The notes below the pieces were generated by a model. That model was not told where the DNA came from, did not search any database, and was given only the letters and a program-made list of their open reading frames with translations. The translations under genes were made by a program, and so were the position numbers. This document shows positions 1 to 7,009 of a DNA stretch of 10,188 nucleotides, piece after piece. Each line of letters begins with the position of its first letter. Position 1 is the stretch's first letter. The DNA is from Bdellovibrionales bacterium (lineage in GTDB: Bacteria > Bdellovibrionota > Bdellovibrionia > Bdellovibrionales > UBA1609), in NCBI GenBank assembly GCA_020435025.1, contig JAGRAG010000025.1:1-10188 (forward strand), read 5' to 3'.

Positions 1-660
1 TGGAACCGCCACGTCAATCTTTTTAGGATTAGGTAGATTTAAGTTATTCATAATCTCTACAAAATCCTCTTGAGACATCGACATATTTAAACGAGGGTTA
101 AATTTCTTTTCCTCAGCAACGGTAGAAACAGTTCGTCCTTTATAATCGTGTCCAGGGTAAATATAAGTTTCATCTGGAAGAGTAAACAGCTTTTCACGAA
201 TGCTCTTAAATAGAGTCTCAGGCGATCCTTTTTGAAAATCCGTACGACCCGTACCGCGTATCAACAGCGCATCTCCCGTAAACAGCTTGTCGTCAACAAG
301 AAAGCTCACGCAAGTGTCCGTATGACCTGGAGTATAGATGGACTTCAGTTCATATTTCCCAAACTTTACAGCTTCTCCATCTTCAAGAAACTTATCAGCA
401 CACTTAACCGGTGCCGTTGAGCTCACAACAGTCTGTGCGCCCGTTTCCTTGCGAAGAAGATGCGCACCTGTAATATGATCCGCATGAATGTGAGTTTCTA
501 AAATATATTTTAGGTTCAAACCCAACTCACGAATCAATGTTAAATCACGCTCAGCAGTTTCAATGACCGAGTCAATAATCACTGCCTCTCGCGTTTCTTC
601 ATCAGCAAGCAAATAGGTATAAGTAGATGTTTCTGGTTCAAAAAGTTGTCTAAAAATCAT
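1..660 (-). CDS. Persulfide dioxygenase-like MBL-fold protein (ETHE1/Blh family), 3' end beyond window
   Basis: The frame reads from ATG at 660 to the left edge without a stop, giving 220 residues of a family usually about 230-250 long, so only a short C-terminus is missing. The metal-binding signature is complete: THIHADH at residues 56-62, PGHT with His113, GDAL with Asp130 and PGHDY with His171. The RGTGRTDFQKG stretch near residues 135-145 and the C-terminal NPKKIDVAVP are typical of the ETHE1 branch rather than glyoxalase II. Known ETHE1 enzymes use one Fe(II), held by two His and one Asp, to oxidise glutathione persulfide to sulfite in the cytoplasm; His57, His113 and Asp130 fit these ligands. 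A GAGGTG ribosome site (665-670) precedes the ATG. It lies 32 bases after the rhodanese gene on the same strand, so the two are probably co-transcribed in sulfide/persulfide detoxification. The family call is strong; the substrate is inferred. Confidence 0.9.
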   Translation of the reverse strand, partial: MIFRQLFEPETSTYTYLLADEETREAVIIDSVIETAERDLTLIRELGLNLKYILETHIHADHITGAHLLRKETGAQTVVSSTAPVKCADKFLEDGEAVKFGKYELKSIYTPGHTDTCVSFLVDDKLFTGDALLIRGTGRTDFQKGSPETLFKSIREKLFTLPDETYIYPGHDYKGRTVSTVAEEKKFNPRLNMSMSQEDFVEIMNNLNLPNPKKIDVAVP

Positions 661-692
661 GGTTCACCTCTATGTTTCAATTCTTTAAAAAA

Positions 693-1241
693 TTACTTCG
701 CACAATTTATTGTTCCTGTACCCGCAGTACAAGTCTCTTGAGTAAGGTTATCATTACTCGCATTCCATGGCATCTTCGCAAGTAAAATCGCCATCAGACA
801 CGTTCCTGTAGCCCCAGCAAAAGCCAGTCCCATACCAACAAATGCCGCTCCGAAGACAAAGTTTTGATTCACAAAATACCCAAGGAGAGCAAAAGTCAAC
901 GCCATCGCTCCGGCAATGAGATGAACTTGTCTAAGAATAGGAAGGTGATTTAGTTTTTTTACAACCACAGGATGCCCCTGAGCTTTCCACTCAAGAATAC
1001 CTCCCGTATAGACCTTAACATCATCTTTGGTGTCGATGAAGTTGAGCCTTCTGATTGTATCCATTGCTAGAGTCGCTCTTTTGCCGCTGCGACACATAAT
1101 CGAAATCGGCTTGTGATTAATATGCTGAAACACTCCCTTACCTGACTTCTCTATTTTGGAAAGAGGAATATTGATGGAACCCTCTACATGTTCCGCAGCA
1201 AATTCATCTTCCTCTCTCACATCAACAATAACTCTATCCAT
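693..1241 (-). CDS. Rhodanese-DUF2892 membrane sulfurtransferase (YgaP-like)
   Basis: This is a 182-residue protein with two modules. Residues 1-95 form a rhodanese domain: VIVDVREEDEF at the N-terminus, the catalytic loop CRSGKR with Cys50, and the closing YTGGILEWKAQGHPV. Residues 100-158 form a DUF2892-type hairpin of two membrane segments (about 107-124 and 128-155) with the family pattern FAGATGTCLMAILLAKMPWN. The order and length are close to E. coli YgaP, an inner-membrane rhodanese. The enzyme should carry sulfane sulfur as a Cys50 persulfide on the cytoplasmic face. The last 18 residues form a tail with two extra cysteines (CTAGTGTINC) of unknown role. The ATG follows a perfect AGGAGG (1247-1252) by five bases. 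It is the first gene of the operon with the persulfide dioxygenase and has a good promoter with an embedded palindrome just upstream. The domain call is secure; the physiological sulfur donor is not known. Confidence 0.92.
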   Translation of the reverse strand: MDRVIVDVREEDEFAAEHVEGSINIPLSKIEKSGKGVFQHINHKPISIMCRSGKRATLAMDTIRRLNFIDTKDDVKVYTGGILEWKAQGHPVVVKKLNHLPILRQVHLIAGAMALTFALLGYFVNQNFVFGAAFVGMGLAFAGATGTCLMAILLAKMPWNASNDNLTQETCTAGTGTINCAK

Positions 1242-1281
1242 ACTGGCCTCCTAGTTTAAGCACTTGGTATATTCATTTTTT

Positions 1282-1309
1282 ATAATATTACGTTTTTGTA
1301 ATATGTCAA
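1282..1309 (-). promoter_or_regulatory. Promoter of the rhodanese-dioxygenase operon
   Basis: Read on the minus strand there is a perfect -35 box TTGACA (1309-1304), a 16-base spacer and a -10 box TATTAT (1287-1282, five of six consensus bases). A start near 1275 would give a leader of about 35 bases ending in the AGGAGG site of the rhodanese gene. This is the clearest sigma-70-type promoter in the window. It is predicted from sequence only. Confidence 0.7.
1285..1304. promoter_or_regulatory. Perfect inverted repeat, probable repressor operator in the sulfur operon promoter
   Basis: ATATTAC (1285-1291) and GTAATAT (1298-1304) are exact reverse complements separated by six bases, GTTTTT. One half-site overlaps the -10 box and the other ends on the last base of the -35 box, so a bound dimer would block RNA polymerase. 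Operons of this type are often controlled by ArsR-family persulfide sensors (BigR/SqrR type) in other bacteria. No regulator gene is visible here, so the identity of the binding protein is inference. Confidence 0.6.
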
Positions 1310-1617
1310 TAGGTAACTTGAGACTTTTTGTCGGAGGCATGCGCCATCATGACTCATTATATAATAATATGATTGCGTCAAATAAATTTGAGACTTGGAT
1401 GATTTAGATATTATTAAGTGAAATCAGTAAGTTATAAGGTCATTTTAATGGAGTCCTATTTCCATACGGAGCTAAAATCCAAATTCTGAAATCGAGACAC
1501 TCTTGTAAAACCAGCCTTTTGGAGCAATTACACGAAGCCAGCAAAGCGACCCCAGTCCTATCTCTAGTTTTGATACGCTAGTATAATTCAATCACCTTAA
1601 AAATCCGATAGTTATAT
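1310..1617. other. Gene-free intergenic region between divergent operons
   Basis: About 308 bases with no convincing coding frame. The left part contains a short AT palindrome ATTATATAAT (1356-1365) flanked by an imperfect inverted pair, TGACTCA (1350-1356) and TGCGTCA (1374-1380). The word TTGAGACTT occurs twice in direct orientation (1318-1326 and 1388-1396). The right part carries only a possible -10 box near the kinase gene. I see no tRNA or clear small-RNA fold. Confidence 0.5.
1582..1587 (+). promoter_or_regulatory. Candidate -10 box for the histidine kinase gene
   Basis: A perfect TATAAT sits 30 bases before the kinase ATG, which would give a leader of roughly 25 bases. No acceptable -35 box is found at the usual 16-18 base distance, so the promoter would have to be activator-dependent or of another sigma class, or the match may be chance in AT-rich DNA. 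Confidence 0.3.
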
Positions 1618-3249
1618 ATGCTCTTCCAATCCCGATGGCCCAATTTAATCTCTCGATGTTTTCTATCCTCGGCTATTTATTATCTTACCGGTGAGATTGG
1701 CCTTCTTTTTTCGAGAACGTTTCAAGAAATTACACCGTTTTGGCCACCATCAGGACTTTCCATTGCTCTAGGATTGGTGTTTGGCTTTCGCTCTCTTCCC
1801 GCGATCATCGGAGGCATCTCACTCTTGGCTATCAGCCATAACATCCCCTGGCCTAATTATCTTTTCGGGCTTCTCGCCCAAGTCGTTGAATTTTCATTGG
1901 CCATCGTGATCAATAGAGGCCTGAATATAAAGCACAATAGCTCTCTTACAGCGACGTCTTTTTTAAAAGTAATTCTCTTTACCGGTCCTATTGTCGCTCT
2001 CATATCGGCGCTCATAGGAACATTACCTCAAGTTCTTTGGTCCCATGTCTCGCTAGAAAAGTGGCGAATGGCTTTTTTACTATGGTGGCTAGGGGATGGC
2101 ATTGGCATTTTATTGTTCGCGGGCCTTTTTTATGAAATTATCCAAATGATTCGAAATAAAACACAGCAGATCCTTTTACAAAAAAACTTTATCATTTTAA
2201 CACTTTTTACGGTTCCCTTTACTTTAGTGATGTTTGGAGCCGGTGATCTCTTTCCCTTTCAACCAATGTCTCTTTATTTGCTCTTACCAGCATTTGCAAT
2301 GTGTGCATTTACATTTCACCGAAAAGGGCTTGCTGTTATGTTAGTGCTCACATTGTTCAGCTTTCCTCTTTCTGAACAGATTTTAAAAAATATCGAGCCT
2401 TATACTCTAGATCATGTTCAATTTTTTTCTAGCATTTGTGCATTCTGCGTAAACTTTATATTCCTCTACTTACTCGCCACCGTTGCTGAAGAATCCCTCG
2501 AAAAAGACAAACAGATGCGAGAGCTATTCACTCAGATTTCTCATAGTCACAAAATGTCAACATTGGGTGTTCTTTCATCAAGTATTGTTCACGAAATCAA
2601 TAATCCTCTGACTGTCGCACTAGGCAATACCAGTCTCCTGGCAAATCGCTTCTGTAAAAGCGAAAAAGAACAGCTGATCCTAAGTAAAATTGAAAATCAT
2701 TTGAATAGAATTTCCTCTATTATTCATTCGCTTCGCAAATTTGCAGTCAACGGAGCACAGACAGAAAAAGAACGTGTTTCTATCTCGCAACTTTTCAGTG
2801 ATACAAAAGAACTCTGTGCCACTTACATTCGCAAAAATGATGTTCGCCTAACAACCTATATCGATCAATCCTATCCGGAAGTTCAATGTAACAGCGTAGA
2901 AATAGTTCAAGTCTTTACCAACTTTGTTAAAAATGCGTGTGAAGCCATCGCATCTCTCGAAAACCGATGGATTGTATTAAGAAGTCAGAAAAGTGACTGT
3001 GGTCAATTTATGGAGTTTTTAATCACTGATTCTGGAAAGGGGTTGTCACAAGAAATCTTTAAAAAAATGAGTGAATCTTTTGTTACGACGAAGAGTCACA
3101 ATCAAGGACTTGGCTTGGGCCTCTCGATTTCTCAGCAAATTGTTTCTCATCATGGCGGGAACATTCGACTGAATGATCACTCTACCACGACTCAATTTAT
3201 CATTTCTGTTCCTCTATTAGAAAAAAATAAATTAAAACAAGTGGCCTAA
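1618..3249 (+). CDS. MASE1-domain sensor histidine kinase
   Basis: A 543-residue membrane sensor kinase. Residues 1 to about 290 are strongly hydrophobic with roughly eight membrane segments. They carry MASE1-like marks, FWPPSGLSIALGL near 41-53 and WWLGDGIGILL near 156-166. MASE1 is a membrane sensory domain whose ligand is not known in general. A short linker (EESLEKDKQMRELF) leads to the HisKA dimerisation helix with the phospho-acceptor His325 in SSIVHEINNPL. The ATPase domain has the N box (Asn435 and Asn439 in NFVKNACEAI), the G1 box DSGKG (471-475) and the G2 box QGLGLGLSIS (496-505). It therefore looks catalytically complete. No PAS, HAMP or receiver domain is seen. An in-frame TAG lies just upstream, so ATG 1618 is the earliest ATG, but it lacks a Shine-Dalgarno match. 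The response regulator 115 bases downstream is the likely partner. Confidence 0.9.
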   Translation: MLFQSRWPNLISRCFLSSAIYYLTGEIGLLFSRTFQEITPFWPPSGLSIALGLVFGFRSLPAIIGGISLLAISHNIPWPNYLFGLLAQVVEFSLAIVINRGLNIKHNSSLTATSFLKVILFTGPIVALISALIGTLPQVLWSHVSLEKWRMAFLLWWLGDGIGILLFAGLFYEIIQMIRNKTQQILLQKNFIILTLFTVPFTLVMFGAGDLFPFQPMSLYLLLPAFAMCAFTFHRKGLAVMLVLTLFSFPLSEQILKNIEPYTLDHVQFFSSICAFCVNFIFLYLLATVAEESLEKDKQMRELFTQISHSHKMSTLGVLSSSIVHEINNPLTVALGNTSLLANRFCKSEKEQLILSKIENHLNRISSIIHSLRKFAVNGAQTEKERVSISQLFSDTKELCATYIRKNDVRLTTYIDQSYPEVQCNSVEIVQVFTNFVKNACEAIASLENRWIVLRSQKSDCGQFMEFLITDSGKGLSQEIFKKMSESFVTTKSHNQGLGLGLSISQQIVSHHGGNIRLNDHSTTTQFIISVPLLEKNKLKQVA

Positions 3250-3364
3250 ACAAATTTAATAGACTTTCTATGATTATAAAGATGATCATTGAGTCAAAAG
3301 TGCTTTTTCCTTTGTACTAACGACAATCCCATATAAAATCGATCTTATCGAGAGGGGTTTTGCG

Positions 3365-3736
3365 ATGCGGGCTTTAATAATTGATGATGATGCGGATTTG
3401 CTCGAACTGTACACAATGTATTTGGAAGAGGCCAATTTTTCGGTTGTTCCCTGTGAAGAAGGGCTTGATGGCTTTTTAAGCTCTATAGGAGAACAGTACG
3501 ATCTAATTATCAGTGATTTAAATATGCCTATTATTAGTGGGCAAGAACTCATTTTAGAGATTCGCGACGGTGTCAACAGCCGGACCCCAATCATCGTTGT
3601 CAGTGGATTCGTTAACGAAGAAGTTCGAGCAGAATTAAAAAAACTAGGCCATATTTACTTTGTCGAAAAACCCATTGAACGCCAACAACTTCTGGCAGCG
3701 ATCAATGAAACACTAAAAAAAGAAGCGGATAGCTAA
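3365..3736 (+). CDS. Stand-alone receiver-domain response regulator (CheY-like)
   Basis: A 123-residue protein that is only a receiver domain; no DNA-binding or enzymatic output domain follows. The acidic pocket is Asp7-Asp8-Asp9, the phospho-acceptor is Asp51 in LIISDLNMP, the switch Ser80 lies in PIIVVSGF, and Lys102 lies in VEKP. All catalytic positions are present. It should take phosphate from a histidine kinase and act by protein contact, as CheY and Spo0F do. The ATG follows a GAGAGGGG ribosome site (3350-3357). A five-base inverted repeat, TCGAT (3339-3343) and ATCGA (3347-3351), runs into that site and could mask it. It lies 115 bases after the MASE1 kinase and 11 bases before the rhomboid gene, so kinase and regulator probably form a pair. 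The output target is unknown. Confidence 0.92.
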   Translation: MRALIIDDDADLLELYTMYLEEANFSVVPCEEGLDGFLSSIGEQYDLIISDLNMPIISGQELILEIRDGVNSRTPIIVVSGFVNEEVRAELKKLGHIYFVEKPIERQQLLAAINETLKKEADS

Positions 3737-3747
3737 AAAGAATTTCT

Positions 3748-4350
3748 ATGATCCTGATGATCATTCTCCTTAATGTGATTGTATTTTTAATGTGGACTTT
3801 GGCTCCGGCATTTTCCCTACAAGAATTTATGGTCACTCATTTTTTAACAAGTCCCTTGCATATGGAAGAAGGCGCCTACTGGACTTTACTGACCTCGGTT
3901 TTTTCTCACAATATGTTTTTTCACATTCTTATAAATATGTTTGTCTTAAACAGCTTTGGGCCTGTATTACTTTATGTCATGGGAAAGACAAGGTTTCTCA
4001 TTTTTTATCTAGTAGCCGGTCTTGCCGGATCTATCGGTCACTGTATGACAGCTTATTATTTTATTGGCGACCCTCAATCGATGGCCTTGGGTGCCTCCGG
4101 AGCCATTGCCGGCTTGATTGCTTTATTTTCCTTTATGTACCCCAAACAGATCTTACTACTTATGGGCTTTATCCCGGTTCCTGCTTTCTTAGGGATCGTA
4201 GCAATTATAGGCATTGATGTCTGGGGACTTATGACACAAATACAGGGAGGTGGTCTGCCCATCGGCCACGGTGCCCACTTAGGTGGCGCATTTTTAGGGA
4301 TTCTTTATTACTTTCTTGTTATTCGCCCAAAAATGAAGCGTTACGCATAA
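3748..4350 (+). CDS. Rhomboid-family intramembrane serine protease
   Basis: A 200-residue integral membrane protein with about six membrane segments, the core size of bacterial rhomboids such as GlpG without its cytosolic domain. The catalytic serine is Ser117 in the motif GASG (115-118), and the base is His177 in HGAHLGG (174-180) in the last segment. The conserved loop and segment-2 pattern WTLLTSVFSHNMFFHILINMF (45-65) contains the His-x3-Asn arrangement (His59, Asn63) of the oxyanion region. It should cleave single-pass membrane substrates within the inner membrane. The gene starts 11 bases after the response regulator; the ribosome site is weak (AAAAAGAA), so translational coupling is likely. 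Two Met codons (1 and 4) could serve as the start. The protein ends with a basic tail (RPKMKRYA). Family and catalytic residues are clear; the substrate is unknown. Confidence 0.9.
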   Translation: MILMIILLNVIVFLMWTLAPAFSLQEFMVTHFLTSPLHMEEGAYWTLLTSVFSHNMFFHILINMFVLNSFGPVLLYVMGKTRFLIFYLVAGLAGSIGHCMTAYYFIGDPQSMALGASGAIAGLIALFSFMYPKQILLLMGFIPVPAFLGIVAIIGIDVWGLMTQIQGGGLPIGHGAHLGGAFLGILYYFLVIRPKMKRYA

Positions 4351-4373
4351 AAACAACCCTTCCATTTGTAGAG

Positions 4374-4453
4374 TGCTTCACGCGCAGTTCCGCAGCTGCG
4401 GTGCGGACATTTATGGCCGCTCCGCTTGGCGAGGACTGTTTGAGCATGAAGTG
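4374..4453. other. GC-rich structured intergenic element (long imperfect hairpin)
   Basis: Between the convergent rhomboid and SGNH genes lies an 80-base patch clearly richer in G and C than its surroundings. Three nested, collinear stems can be drawn. They are CTTCACGC (4376-4383) with GCATGAAG (4444-4451, one mismatch), CAGTTCC (4385-4391) with GGACTG (4433-4438, one bulged T) and GCGGTGCGG (4398-4406) with CCGCTCCGC (4417-4425, one mismatch). The loop is ten bases (4407-4416). A separate 12-base palindrome, CCGCAGCTGCGG (4390-4401), offers an alternative fold. It could be a repetitive extragenic element, a two-way terminator or an untranslated RNA. No coding frame with a start is convincing. 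The fold was worked out by hand, without energy calculation. Confidence 0.55.
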
Positions 4454-4477
4454 TTCATCAGGAAGAGAAAAAGATCC

Positions 4478-4498
4478 CTTCTTAAGAAATTTAAGGAG
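4478..4498 (-). terminator. Possible terminator of the SGNH/MBOAT operon
   Basis: On the minus strand, 26 bases after the SGNH stop, CTCCTTAA and TTAAGAAG form an eight-base stem (one G-U pair) with a five-base loop. It is followed by GGATC and then TTTTTCTCTT. The stem is AT-rich and the T-run begins five bases after it, so this is a weak candidate for an intrinsic terminator. Confidence 0.3.
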
Positions 4499-4524
4499 AT
4501 TCGGACGATTGCATAGCTCTATTT

Positions 4525-5646
4525 CTAAAAAGCTTCGTCAGCCAGTGCTTCAAGGAAAAGATTCATAGTTTCATGACGCGGATGCATGGCATCCAGATAG
4601 TCTTTTGGGGAAAGGTGAAACTTATGAGTGAAATTAACAATATTGGTATCGCTTGAGTTAACGACATTCTTAGTGAAGTAGTCATAATCAATATACTTAT
4701 TGATTTCAGATTGAAAATCTGGGGAGTTGGGAAGGAAAACGAGCAGAACACGATCGGCTAATTTTTTTGCGATCTCTACAGATTCACTAAGTGAGCGCAA
4801 CATTGGAGTCGAAAATTGGAAAGTGTTGTTTACGGCATGGCCATCTAAATAGCGCTTAAGCTCTCGATTCCAAACCAATTTAATGTGCAAATATTCATAA
4901 AGATGATCGAATCGCTTTTTTGAAGAGGGGAGGTTCCAGTTGACAAAGCCATGAGTGGCGAGATTCCACTCAGGCTTTTCGTAAAAATGAGGTCGTGACC
5001 AATAGCCTGATGCGCCTCCAAACTTATTTCTTGGAACTGAAATGGGCCCGATGAAAAACTCTTTAACCTTCCGAAGGTTATACCAATCGAAATCACTGAT
5101 CCAGCGATTGCTATAAAGTGCCGCGACAACGGTAGGATTTTTTATAAAAAATGAAAGTCTATTTTCTTTATCAATGAAAATCCATGGATGAACTTTTTCA
5201 AGCATCACTTGATGGCGTTCGTAGAATTTCTGGCTGTAGGAAACCGGTGACATTTCAAGAACAATGGTGTGAAATTTCTTAGTCTTGGCCTTACGGAACT
5301 CGTGTTCGAGACGTCTCATTTGTGCCAGCAATCCAAAGCCCATATTGCCCTCAAAAGAGAGATTAAAGGCTTTCAGAGAAGGCTTGTTTGACTTTTTGAG
5401 TGCCTCTTCAAATGAGAGGGGGTTCAGGCAGTATTGATAAATCGAGGTGCCAATAAACAGTACCGTAGACTTGGGTTCTTTGGCGATCTGGGGCAAGGCT
5501 TCCATCATGTGCTCGAACCGCTTCTCTTGCCGATCCCTTGAGGAGTTGGGCATCTGCTTTTTGAAAACAATAACGAGCAGTCCGGTTAGAAGGTAACCGA
5601 GAGCAATTCCAGAAATGGATAACCAGATGAATTTGTTCTTTAACAT
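4525..5646 (-). CDS. Membrane-anchored SGNH-hydrolase-like protein, partner of the MBOAT acyltransferase
   Basis: A 373-residue protein with one N-terminal membrane segment (about 6-28) and a large, probably periplasmic, domain. SGNH-type marks can be placed: FIGTS with Ser68 (block I), NLSFEGN near 95-101 (blocks II/III) and DAMHP with Asp352 and His355 (the D-x-x-H of block V). The arrangement recalls DltD, AlgJ/AlgX and related proteins that act beside MBOAT acyltransferases. The likely role is to pass or attach an acyl group on the outer side of the inner membrane. The ATG follows the MBOAT stop with no base between (TAAATG), so translation is very probably coupled. It is the last gene of the operon. 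The exact family is uncertain because block I is GTS rather than GDS. The acyl group and acceptor cannot be read from sequence. Confidence 0.72.
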   Translation of the reverse strand: MLKNKFIWLSISGIALGYLLTGLLVIVFKKQMPNSSRDRQEKRFEHMMEALPQIAKEPKSTVLFIGTSIYQYCLNPLSFEEALKKSNKPSLKAFNLSFEGNMGFGLLAQMRRLEHEFRKAKTKKFHTIVLEMSPVSYSQKFYERHQVMLEKVHPWIFIDKENRLSFFIKNPTVVAALYSNRWISDFDWYNLRKVKEFFIGPISVPRNKFGGASGYWSRPHFYEKPEWNLATHGFVNWNLPSSKKRFDHLYEYLHIKLVWNRELKRYLDGHAVNNTFQFSTPMLRSLSESVEIAKKLADRVLLVFLPNSPDFQSEINKYIDYDYFTKNVVNSSDTNIVNFTHKFHLSPKDYLDAMHPRHETMNLFLEALADEAF

Positions 5647-6996
5647 TTAATACCCAACATAAGTTGCTTCAACCCCGCTAAAGCCCACAGTTAGAGTCAA
5701 TAAAATTAATACGCCCGTTAAAAGTACAGTTTTGAAAAGGTCCCAGGGGCTCAGTAATTCATACTGTGCCAGTTTCTCGATCGTTTTTTCAGAAAAATAG
5801 ATAAATAAAAGAAGAACTATGGAAAACAGAAGCAGCCGTATTTCTTTTTCGAAACTTTTTTCCGGATCAAAAATGGCTAACCGCTTAACAATCCCAAAGT
5901 AGTCATCGAGACTTTTAGATACAAAAATACCATTGATCAATATAATAGAAAAAAAGTTTAAAGGGATCAGCAAGAGCTTTTGAGTTTGTCGAATTGATGT
6001 TGGCGAGAGAAAGGTCACAAAAAAGGCATTTGCAAGAGCGTAGAAAAGAACCTGCCATGAAAACTCATGCCAAATGCCGATTAAGAAAAAGGTGACAAAA
6101 ACGGCGATTTTCGTGTTGTGCCTAGTGCTAAAAAAAGTGAGCTTTCTATTAAGAACATGACTCAAGGGAAAAAACACTTGGTCTCGAAACCAGTGACCAA
6201 GAGTGATGTGCCAGTTTCGCCAATACTCTGCCATTGAGGTAGAAAGATAGGGGAATTTAAAGTTTAAAGGGATTTCGAACCCAAGTAGCTTACCGAGTCC
6301 TACAACAAAGTCAGAGTATCCTGAAAAATTTAAATAAAGATAAATAGAGCCGAGTATGAGGAGATTGAGAGAGTGGGTCTCGGAGGTTGGGACCAGAGGC
6401 ATGCTCCCTATGATGGAATTTTTAACAATAAACCCCGAAAGAGCAAATTTGCACAGTCCCATGCTTGCAAGGGCGAAGCCATGAAAGACTCTGGAATGAT
6501 TCCAAGAAGAGTTTAAGCCATCTAGGTAAACTTGAAACTTACAAAAGGGTCCGGCTAGAAGAGTTGGAAAAAACAAGGTTCCCCCGAGGTAAGTAAGGTA
6601 GGAGTGCTCCCGATGGAGCTCGTTTTGCTTTAAATCTCTTAGGTAAGCTATTGATTGAAACATAATAAATGAAAAGCCAATGGGGACAATGGAGTCGAGT
6701 AAGGCATTTTTGTGACCTGAATCGAAGGCGTCAAATTTAAAGATACAAAAGATCACAACTATGGCGAAATAGTACCAACGATAGTGATGCTGTAGCTGGG
6801 TTTTCTGCCCGAGAAAGTAAACAAGGGAGGACCAGACCACCAGGGCGCTCATGGCAAAAAAAGAAGTAAAGTAAAAAATAAAGCTGAGTGAAAAGAAAAG
6901 AGAGAGAAGAACTTTTAGTTTTTTATGAGGCTGCACCAAATGAAATAAGAAAATGGAACAAATACCCCAGAAGACTAGGCTAGCAAAATTGCTCAC
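5647..6996 (-). CDS. MBOAT-family membrane-bound O-acyltransferase (AlgI/DltB-like)
   Basis: A 449-residue polytopic membrane protein with about ten or more hydrophobic segments. The MBOAT core is clear: NFSGYSDFVVGLGKLLGFEI (223-242), YWRNWHITLGHWFRDQVFFPL (258-278) with His263, and the catalytic region GIWHEFSW (307-314) with His310. Known relatives (AlgI, DltB, PatA) move an acyl group across the inner membrane to a periplasmic polymer and work with an SGNH-like partner, here the next gene. The start is GTG (6996-6994). It is preceded by AGGGTGA (7006-7000) in the 13-base gap after the PP-loop gene; the next in-frame ATG would remove the first membrane segment, so GTG is preferred. It overlaps nothing but abuts the SGNH gene exactly. 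No polysaccharide biosynthesis gene is visible nearby, so the acceptor is unknown. Confidence 0.92.
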   Translation of the reverse strand: MSNFASLVFWGICSIFLFHLVQPHKKLKVLLSLFFSLSFIFYFTSFFAMSALVVWSSLVYFLGQKTQLQHHYRWYYFAIVVIFCIFKFDAFDSGHKNALLDSIVPIGFSFIMFQSIAYLRDLKQNELHREHSYLTYLGGTLFFPTLLAGPFCKFQVYLDGLNSSWNHSRVFHGFALASMGLCKFALSGFIVKNSIIGSMPLVPTSETHSLNLLILGSIYLYLNFSGYSDFVVGLGKLLGFEIPLNFKFPYLSTSMAEYWRNWHITLGHWFRDQVFFPLSHVLNRKLTFFSTRHNTKIAVFVTFFLIGIWHEFSWQVLFYALANAFFVTFLSPTSIRQTQKLLLIPLNFFSIILINGIFVSKSLDDYFGIVKRLAIFDPEKSFEKEIRLLLFSIVLLLFIYFSEKTIEKLAQYELLSPWDLFKTVLLTGVLILLTLTVGFSGVEATYVGY

Positions 6997-7009
6997 GGGT
7001 CACCCTGAA

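Noticed and set aside
232..420. Plus-strand open frame opposite the persulfide dioxygenase
   Set aside because: Antisense to the metal-binding core of the dioxygenase, with no supporting features.
3286..3594. Minus-strand open frame opposite the response regulator
   Set aside because: It is serine- and lysine-rich low-complexity sequence lying antisense to a strongly supported receiver domain.
3792..4217. Plus-strand open frame of 141 codons inside the rhomboid gene
   Set aside because: It lies in another frame of the rhomboid gene, which has clear catalytic motifs; the alternative protein has no recognisable pattern.
4390..4401. Twelve-base palindrome CCGCAGCTGCGG as an intrinsic terminator of the rhomboid gene
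   Set aside because: It has no loop and no T-run follows on either strand; it is better explained as part of the larger structured element.
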